This document shows, one piece after another, positions 58,698 through 64,000 of a stretch of DNA of 64,000 nt. Under the pieces are notes generated by a model. The model had not been told where the DNA came from, searched no databases, and saw only the letters and a program-made list of their open reading frames with translations. Source of the stretch: Streptomyces mexicanus (GTDB lineage Bacteria; Actinomycetota; Actinomycetes; Streptomycetales; Streptomycetaceae); NCBI RefSeq assembly GCF_902506575.1, contig NZ_LR732544.1:5861650-5925649 (forward strand), written 5' to 3'. Each line of letters starts with the position of its first letter. The first letter of the stretch is position 1. Position numbers and translations under genes: made by a program.

Positions 58698-59501
58698 TCA
58701 GGCCGCGCCGGCGACGCGGAACACCGGCCAGCCGATCTCCGTGCGCCACTCGGCGGCAGCCGGGGTGTCGCGCGGGCCGGTGAGGTAGGTCTCGCGGACC
58801 GGCCCGGCCACGGCGAGGGCATGGTCCGCCACCCACCTGCCGAGCTCGCCGTAGGTCACGTCGATCGTGTCGTGCGGGCCCACGTGCACGGCGACCGCGA
58901 GTTCCGCCGCCGGCAGTTCCACGGTCCGGATCCGTCCCACGGCCGGCACCGGCGCGTCCACCGGCACGTGAACGAGCACGTGCCCCCGCCCTTCGCTGAA
59001 CAAGGCGTTGTCGTAGAGCCCGCCCGCGGGGCCCGACGGCTCGCGGACGACCGCGTCGAGCTCGGCCATCGCCCCCGCGTACCAGTCGAGCACGTCCGCG
59101 TGGGCCACGGTGTCCTGCACCGCGGCCACATGCTGTACGGGCACCCGGCGCAGCTCGACGGTGACACCGGCCGGCTCGGGGCGCAGCAGCCGCCGCAACG
59201 ACGCCACGGCCGCCTGGGTACGCGCCAACCGGTCCTCCAGCCGCCGCAGGTGTGCGGCCACGAGGGCCGCACGCGCGGCCGGGTCCGCAGTGCGGAGGAT
59301 GTCCCGGACGTCCGCGAGCGGCACGTCGAGCTCCCGGAGCCTGGCGATCACCTGTGCGGCCGGGATCTGGGCCGCGTCGTAGTACCGGTAGCCGCTCGAC
59401 GGGTCGACGTGGGCAGGCTCCAGCAACCCCGCCTCGTGGTAGCGGCGCAGGGTACGGATGCTCAGGTGGGTCATCTGCGCGAACTCGCCGATCGTCAGCA
59501 C
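58698..59501 (-). CDS. MerR-family regulator with GyrI-like effector domain
   Basis: 267 residues. MLTIGEFAQMTHLSIRTLRRYHEAGLLEPAHVDPSSGYRYYDAAQIPAAQVIARLRELDVPLADVRDIL is the MerR winged helix. A linking helix (AALVAAHLRRLEDRLARTQAAVASLRRLL) follows, then a GyrI/BmrR-type small-molecule-binding domain (VTVELRRVPVQHVAAVQDTV to the end). It is divergent from an SDR gene with a palindrome 18 bases upstream of its start. It probably activates genes on binding a hydrophobic drug-like compound. Confidence 0.93.
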   Translation of the reverse strand: MLTIGEFAQMTHLSIRTLRRYHEAGLLEPAHVDPSSGYRYYDAAQIPAAQVIARLRELDVPLADVRDILRTADPAARAALVAAHLRRLEDRLARTQAAVASLRRLLRPEPAGVTVELRRVPVQHVAAVQDTVAHADVLDWYAGAMAELDAVVREPSGPAGGLYDNALFSEGRGHVLVHVPVDAPVPAVGRIRTVELPAAELAVAVHVGPHDTIDVTYGELGRWVADHALAVAGPVRETYLTGPRDTPAAAEWRTEIGWPVFRVAGAA

Positions 59502-59515
59502 GCCATTCAGTGTGC

Positions 59516-59536
59516 ACTCTCCCCCAGGGGGAGGGT
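59516..59536. promoter_or_regulatory. MerR operator candidate
   Basis: ACTCTCCCCC-A-GGGGGAGGGT, arms matching at 9 of 10, centred 15 bases upstream of the MerR-type ATG (59501) and 46 bases upstream of the SDR ATG. Placement suits autoregulation and control of the divergent SDR. Confidence 0.7.
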
Positions 59537-59581
59537 CGAGGGCTTGACCCGGTCGCGGCGGGAGACCGCAGCGTCACGGGC

Positions 59582-60376
59582 ATGACCAGCACGACATCTG
59601 TTTCCCGGGAACTCCAGGGGCGCCGCGCCCTCGTCACCGGCGCCGGCCGAGGCACCGGCGCCGCCATCACGGCACGTCTGCGCGCGGCCGGCGCCACCGT
59701 GCTCGCCACGGCGCGCACAGCCCCCCGGTCCGGCACCCACGAGCGGTGGTTCGTCACCGCCGACATGACGTCGCCCGAGGGCATCGACACCGTCGTCTCG
59801 GCCGTGCGTGAGCGGCTCGGCACACTGGACGTCCTCGTGCACACCCTCGGCGGGTCCCACGCGCCGGCCGGGGGGTTCGCCGCCCTCACCGACGAGCACT
59901 GGCAGGACGAGCGCGCCCTGAACCTGCTGGCCGCGGTACGGCTGGACCGTGCGCTGCTGCCGACGATGCGCGACGCGGGCCGCGGCGCCGTCGTCCACGT
60001 CTCGTCCATCCAGCGCCGGATGCCCCTCCCCGAGGCCACGCTCGGCTACGCCGCCGCCAAGGCCGCGTTGACCACCTACAGCAAGGGCCTCGCCCGCGAA
60101 CTGGCCCCGCACGCAGTGCGCGTCAACGTCGTCTCCCCGGGCGCGATCGAGACGGAGGCGGCTACGGCCCTCGTCACCCGCATCGCCCGGTCGCAGGGCA
60201 TCGACCACGCCGCGGCCTGGGACCAGGTCCTGGCGTCGCTCGGCGGGATCCCCCTCGGCCGTCCGGCACGCCCCGAAGAGGTGGCCGAACTCGTCGCCTT
60301 CCTCGTCTCCGATCGGGCCGGTGCCATCACCGGCGCCGAACACACCATCGACGGCGGCACCGTACCCACCCTCTAG
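59582..60376 (+). CDS. Classical SDR oxidoreductase
   Basis: 264 residues: ALVTGAGRGTGAAITARLRAAGATVLATAR (cofactor loop; Arg after the second strand suggests NADPH), LDVLVHTLGGSHA (altered NNAG), VHVSSIQRR and YAAAKAALTTYSKGLARELA (Ser, Tyr, Lys), then GRPARPEEVAELVAFLVSDRAGAITGAEHTIDGG. It is divergent from the MerR/GyrI regulator and is its likely target. Confidence 0.92.
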   Translation: MTSTTSVSRELQGRRALVTGAGRGTGAAITARLRAAGATVLATARTAPRSGTHERWFVTADMTSPEGIDTVVSAVRERLGTLDVLVHTLGGSHAPAGGFAALTDEHWQDERALNLLAAVRLDRALLPTMRDAGRGAVVHVSSIQRRMPLPEATLGYAAAKAALTTYSKGLARELAPHAVRVNVVSPGAIETEAATALVTRIARSQGIDHAAAWDQVLASLGGIPLGRPARPEEVAELVAFLVSDRAGAITGAEHTIDGGTVPTL

Positions 60377-60518
60377 GCACACCCGGCCCGGCGAGGAAAA
60401 CGGTGTCCTCCTCACTGCGCACCCCGGCGCGCCGTGGTGTGTTCCGGGACGTGCCGCAGGTGGCGAAGGGGCGCACGCAAGGTGACATGGGCGACCGTCC
60501 CGTCGGCGGGGCGGTCCG

Positions 60519-61499
60519 TCAGCGCCGGGCGGGCTGCGGCCGTCGGCCGAGAAGGAGGACCGCGCCGCCGGCGGGGAGGAGAGCGGCGGCGAGGGCGCCG
60601 AGCGCCAGGGTGTGCCCCTTCGGCAGACCGGTGCCGGTGTTCGCCAGCTTCGGAACGGAGCCGCCCGCGGCCGCGGTGGCACCCTGGACGATCAGGTCGG
60701 CCACGGCATCAGGGCGGGCGATGAGGGACACGTGGCAGGAGTCGATCTCCTTCGTGTGGGAGTGGGCCCGTTGGGCCTCGAAGCGCTCCGGCTGAGGGCT
60801 GATGGTCCTGTCCTGCCGTCCCACCAGGGCCCAGGACGGTATCTCCTTCCAGGCCGCGACCTTGGCCGTCTCGCTGAACGCGGCCGTGGCGGCGGGGCGT
60901 TGGGTGACGGACAACAGGTTCGCCTGGTCCGCGGACAGGCAGTTGGCGAACACCGGGTGGACCCTGTCCCGCTTGAGGTACAGATCGGTGCCGCTGCCGC
61001 CGGTGGTCCGGTAGGGCACGGAGGTCGTGGCCGTGGCCAGAGCACTGGGGAAGCGAGCGGACAGCGACATGCCGCTCTCACCGACGTCGGGCATCAGCGC
61101 GTTGATGTACACCAGCGATTTCACCTGCGGGTTTCCCGCCGCGGCCGTGCTGATGACGGCACCGCCGTAGGAGTGGCCCACCAGCACGATCGGGCCCTTG
61201 ACCGTCTTCAGGACGGAGGCGATGTACGCGGAGTCGCTGTACAGGCCGCGCAGCGGATTGGCCGGCGCCATCACCGTGTAGCCACGGTGCTGCAGGCGCT
61301 CGATCACACCGTTCCAGCTGGAGCCGTCGGCGAAGGCGCCGTGCACCAGGACGACGGTCGGCTGGGCGGCACGCGGAGCACCGTCCGCCGTCACCGGCGC
61401 CGTGGTCACGGCGCACAGAGCGGTCACCGCGCTCCCTGCCGTCACCGCGCGCAACACTCTGCTTCGGTTCAGTGAGCCGCGTATCGCAGGTCCCGTCAT
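60519..61499 (-). CDS. Secreted alpha/beta hydrolase with LAXTG cell-wall sorting signal
   Basis: 326 residues. The signal peptide covers residues about 10-40. The hydrolase core has VVLVHGAFADGSSWNGVI, the nucleophile elbow VLVGHSYGGAVIS, Asp in VGRQDRTI and His in SCHVSLIARP. The C terminus reads LANTG, a hydrophobic stretch (TLALGALAAALLPAGGAVLLL) and RR, the layout of sortase substrates. LAXTG is the motif used by class E sortases of Streptomyces. The enzyme is therefore probably fixed to the cell wall, acting on outside substrates. Confidence 0.9.
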   Translation of the reverse strand: MTGPAIRGSLNRSRVLRAVTAGSAVTALCAVTTAPVTADGAPRAAQPTVVLVHGAFADGSSWNGVIERLQHRGYTVMAPANPLRGLYSDSAYIASVLKTVKGPIVLVGHSYGGAVISTAAAGNPQVKSLVYINALMPDVGESGMSLSARFPSALATATTSVPYRTTGGSGTDLYLKRDRVHPVFANCLSADQANLLSVTQRPAATAAFSETAKVAAWKEIPSWALVGRQDRTISPQPERFEAQRAHSHTKEIDSCHVSLIARPDAVADLIVQGATAAAGGSVPKLANTGTGLPKGHTLALGALAAALLPAGGAVLLLGRRPQPARR

Positions 61500-61640
61500 G
61501 TCGGCCTCGCTTCGCTTCTGGGGAGGGTCCGCGGAACCCCAGCGTTCACGCGACCGGCCCCGCCGGCCCACCGGTGGCGTCCGACCGGGTGACGTCGGCC
61601 TACCTCTCCGACAGCGGCAGCGACGCCGCCGCCGTCTCCG

Positions 61641-61670
61641 CCCTGCTCTGCCCTGCTCTGCTCTGCTCTG
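61641..61670. repeat. Three tandem 10-bp units
   Basis: CCCTGCTCTG twice and then CTCTGCTCTG. It lies in a 400-bp gap (61500-61902) between the LAXTG hydrolase and the STAS gene that otherwise shows no supportable feature. Confidence 0.7.
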
Positions 61671-61902
61671 CGAGGAGATCGGCGAGCGACTCGAGCACGA
61701 TCTCGCCGCCCGCCGGTACGGTCGGCGCTCCCTCGGGGACACGGCCCGGCGGACGGTGTGGCCGCACGCCCTTTGCTCAGCGTGTCCGTCCGGTGCGCGT
61801 CATGATGGAGACAGGCGGCATCTGCACCCAGCACAGACATCGGCGGGTGTGCAACGCGTCGCAGGGGGCCTGGCACCGTCCAGAGCCGAGGAGGGATGGG
61901 CC

Positions 61903-62307
61903 ATGCGCTGGACCATCGCCCGTACCGACCAGATCGCCGTCAGCTGCGACACGGCCAACGGCTGGACCGTCGTCGAGGTCGACGGCGACGTCGATGTCCA
62001 CACCCACGCCACGCTCCGCCAGGCGGTCATCCGGCTGCTCGGCGAAGGACACCGCAACTTCGTCCTCGATCTGTGCTTCGTGCCCTTCCTGGACTCCATG
62101 GGCCTGGGCACCATCGTCGCGATCACCAAACGCATCAAGGCGCGCGAAGGCTCGCTGCGCATCACCTGTCCCTCGGCCCGGATGGCCCGGGTCTTCGTCC
62201 ACGGCGGCCTGAGCAACGCTTACGAGTTCTACGACTCGCCCCAGGAGGCCACCGAGCAGGCGCCGACGGTCGACGGCCTGGCCTATTGGCCCGGGCCCAT
62301 CCGCTGA
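61903..62307 (+). CDS. STAS-domain anti-sigma-factor antagonist
   Basis: 134 residues: WTVVEVDGDVDVHTHATLRQAVIRLLGEGHRNFVLDLCFVPFLDSMGLGTIVAITKRIKAREGSLRITCPSARMARVFVHGGLSNAYEFYDS. The Ser in FLDSMGLG is the site phosphorylated by partner kinase anti-sigma factors; the unphosphorylated form frees a sigma factor. GAGGAGGG lies about 8 bases ahead of ATG 61903. No kinase partner is adjacent. Confidence 0.92.
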   Translation: MRWTIARTDQIAVSCDTANGWTVVEVDGDVDVHTHATLRQAVIRLLGEGHRNFVLDLCFVPFLDSMGLGTIVAITKRIKAREGSLRITCPSARMARVFVHGGLSNAYEFYDSPQEATEQAPTVDGLAYWPGPIR

Positions 62308-62319
62308 ACGGAGACGCAC

Positions 62320-62470
62320 CCGGGCACCAGGACGAGGCGTGCGGCGGCCTGTGCCCCTCGACGACCACGCGCCCGGCCACGCCGTCGATGAGCAGAAGTG
62401 GGCGTACGGCGTCGGTTTCGACACGTCTGCCTCGTGCGCGACGGCGTCCACACCGGTGGCCCCGCGGTTC
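62320..62470 (-). pseudogene. TetR-family helix-turn-helix remnant
   Basis: A minus frame at about 62463-62390 reads GVDAVAHEADVSKPTPYAHF, close to the common TetR sequence DAVAHEAGVSKPTLYAHF. The continuation LIDGVAGRVVVEGHR is found in another frame, matching the following TetR helix. There is no ligand domain, so only the recognition helix region survives. It lies between the STAS gene and the next SDR. Confidence 0.55.
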
Positions 62471-62684
62471 GAGGTCAGGACACGCCAAGTCGGTGCGGAC
62501 CGGGACACGAGGCGGTTCGAGGGCCCGCCGGACGGCCCCCGGTAGGGAAGGGCGGGAGGGCAGCAGGATCGGGCAAGAGATCGGGAGGATCTTTCTGTTC
62601 GTGAGGACGGCGGCGCGGTTGCCTTGAGGTGTCACGTTCCCGCACGGAGCCTTCAGGGCTCCGTGGAGCCAGGAGGCACAACAG

Positions 62685-63443
62685 ATGAAGGTAGCCGTCG
62701 TCACCGGCGCCAGTTCCGGCATCGGCCAGAGTGCGGCCGTCCAGATCGCCAAGCGGGGGTCCGGCGTCATCCTGACCTACAGTTCCAACGAGCAGGGCGC
62801 CAAGGACACCGTCCGCGAGATCGAGGAGTCGGGCGGCACCGCCGCGGCGCTGCGCCTGGACATCGGTGACACGGCCGGCTTTCCCGCCTTCCGCGAGGCC
62901 GTGGCCGAGACCCTGCACGAGACCTTCCGGCGGGACTCCTTCGACCATCTGGTCAACAACGCGGGTTTCGCCGGGATGGCGTTGATCGAGGAGACCACGG
63001 AGCAGGAATTCGACAAGCTCGCCGCAGGCCTGTTCAAGGGGCCGTTCTTCCTCACGCAGACCCTGCTGCCGCTGCTGGCCGACGGCGGTGCCGTCGTCAA
63101 CGTGACCAGCAACTCGACTCTGCCGCAGGTGACCGTGTCCGGCTACTCCGTCTACGCGGCACTCAAGGGCGCCATGGTGGTCCTGACCCGGTACATGGCC
63201 AAGGAGTTCAGCACCCGCGGCATCCGGGTCAACTCCGTCGCCCCCGGCGCCACCCGCACCCGTTTCGCCGACGACGCGTTCGCGAAGAACCCGGAGATCA
63301 TTCCGGACCTGGCGAAGACGTTCGCGCTCGGGCGGGTCGGCGAACCCGACGACATCGGCATGGTCATCGCGATGCTCCTCTCCGAGGAGGGGCGTTGGAT
63401 CACCGGCCAGGACATCGAAGTCTCGGGTGGCCAGAACCTCTGA
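62685..63443 (+). CDS. Classical SDR oxidoreductase
   Basis: 252 residues: VAVVTGASSGIGQSAAVQIAKRGSGVILTYSSNEQGAKDT (Ser/Asn after the second strand, NADPH-like), FDHLVNNAGFAG, VNVTSNSTLPQVTVSGYSVYAALKGAMVVLTRYMAKEFS (Tyr and Lys present), GRVGEPDDIGMVIAMLLSEEGRWITGQDIEVSGGQNL. AGGAGG lies 8 bases before the ATG. The TetR remnant just upstream may be its lost regulator. Confidence 0.93.
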   Translation: MKVAVVTGASSGIGQSAAVQIAKRGSGVILTYSSNEQGAKDTVREIEESGGTAAALRLDIGDTAGFPAFREAVAETLHETFRRDSFDHLVNNAGFAGMALIEETTEQEFDKLAAGLFKGPFFLTQTLLPLLADGGAVVNVTSNSTLPQVTVSGYSVYAALKGAMVVLTRYMAKEFSTRGIRVNSVAPGATRTRFADDAFAKNPEIIPDLAKTFALGRVGEPDDIGMVIAMLLSEEGRWITGQDIEVSGGQNL

Positions 63444-63630
63444 CAAGCACCCGCGACGCACACGTGCGGGCGCGGCTGCCCGGGCGCCGAAGGACGCTGC
63501 CGCCGCCTGGTGGGCCCTCGCGTGCCACCGGTCGGGGCCGCGCCACTTGCTGTCACGTACGCCGTGGCGCCCCTGCCTGATCCTGCTGAGACAGGACAGG
63601 CCGAGGTTGGACGGTGCAAGACTGAAAGGC

Positions 63631-64000
63631 ATGCCGTTGGACGAGATGTGTGCGCTGCTGGACCGGCATGCACGCCCCGATCTGTCCACAGCGATCGACG
63701 GCGTTCAGGCCTGCAGATTCGACCAGCGCAGCGCACCTGGGGCGGGCATGTCCGGCACCGTGCTGGCGGTCATCGCCCAGGGCGGCAAGCGTCTCGCCCT
63801 GGGTGAACGCCTGTACGAGTACCGGGCCGGTCAGTACCTGGTGACCTCGGTCGATCTCCCCGTCACCGGCCACGTCATCGACACCGGGCAACCCACCCTC
63901 GGCTTCGGTATGACCCTCGACCCCGCCGACATCGCTCAGTTGCTCCTGGACGCCGACCCGCGCGACCTGCCTGCTCCGGCACTCACCGCGCCCGCCGGCA
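63631..64000 (+). CDS. AraC-type regulator, N-terminal part (runs off window)
   Basis: At least 123 codons. MPLDEMCALLDRHARPDLSTAIDGVQACRFDQRSAPG, then VLAVIAQGGKRLALGERLYEYRAGQYLVTSVDLPVTGHVI and GFGMTLDPADIAQLL is the AraC N-terminal (cupin-like) domain of regulators that usually sit beside SDR or aldo-keto reductase genes. The DNA-binding domain would lie beyond 64000. ATG 63631 follows GAAAGGC. It lies 187 bp after the SDR on the same strand. Confidence 0.88.
   Translation, partial: MPLDEMCALLDRHARPDLSTAIDGVQACRFDQRSAPGAGMSGTVLAVIAQGGKRLALGERLYEYRAGQYLVTSVDLPVTGHVIDTGQPTLGFGMTLDPADIAQLLLDADPRDLPAPALTAPAG

Noticed and set aside
61641..61670. The tandem 10-bp units as a CRISPR-like array
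   Set aside because: No spacers and no cas genes; it is a simple tandem repeat.

Overview
The window is high-GC DNA (about 72% by eye) with strong codon third-position G/C bias, GTG/ATG starts behind GGAGG-type ribosome binding sites, many TetR/MarR/XRE/MerR regulators and a lasso-peptide cluster with separate B1 and B2 genes. This is typical of a Streptomyces or close-relative chromosome, and the mix of accessory genes, regulators and decayed transposase scraps suggests a variable chromosome arm. No rRNA, tRNA or CRISPR array was recognised.

Layout. 1-7.4 kb: edge of a polyketide locus, with a truncated type I PKS (KS-AT-DH visible), a stand-alone thioester reductase upstream of it, and a divergent MMPL/RND-type exporter. 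7.5-11.4 kb: a secreted protein, a decayed TetR gene, a Vat/CatB-like acetyltransferase, and a TetR/SDR divergent pair with two clear operators. 11.5-14.2 kb: a compact lasso-peptide cluster (precursor A, cyclase C, B1, B2, all on the minus strand). The 45-codon precursor, at 14036-14173, is easy to miss. 14.4-20.7 kb: VOC and GNAT enzymes, an SDR remnant, HxlR with an alpha/beta hydrolase, and a MarR-quinone oxidoreductase-NmrA group. 21-29.2 kb: a membrane pentapeptide-repeat protein, a LacI-controlled PhyH dioxygenase plus sugar transporter pair, a DUF2867-type SDR, and a membrane Mrr-like protein that seems to have lost a catalytic Asp.

29.4-38.7 kb: SDR genes paired with divergent MmyB-type XRE regulators (one with a 37-bp perfect palindrome), a DHFR-like protein, a UvrA2-like ABC ATPase and a WYL regulator. 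39-42.3 kb: a SpoIIE-type phosphatase, a drug-type MFS transporter and a MerR regulator. 42.6-49.6 kb: a glycan-use locus with GH29 fucosidase, GH20 hexosaminidase or lacto-N-biosidase, a SIS protein, an RpiR regulator and a BadF/GlcNAc-type kinase, with shared operator-like repeats between the divergent halves. 49.7-54.8 kb: a Cys-nucleophile hydrolase with an XRE regulator, GntR with a PEBP protein, an SCO6745-like protein and a glycosyltransferase remnant. 54.9-58.1 kb: a formamidase locus (FmdB, AmiS, FmdA) next to an unknown Cys-rich gene with an unusually AT-rich upstream region. 58.7-64 kb: MerR with an SDR, a hydrolase carrying an LAXTG cell-wall sorting signal, a STAS protein, an SDR and the start of an AraC-type regulator.

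Most units are small regulator-enzyme modules that probably respond to small molecules or redox stress. The three larger systems are the lasso cluster, the polyketide edge and the glycan-use locus. At least eight remnants (transposases, TetR, SDR, glycosyltransferase) show repeated insertion and deletion in the region.
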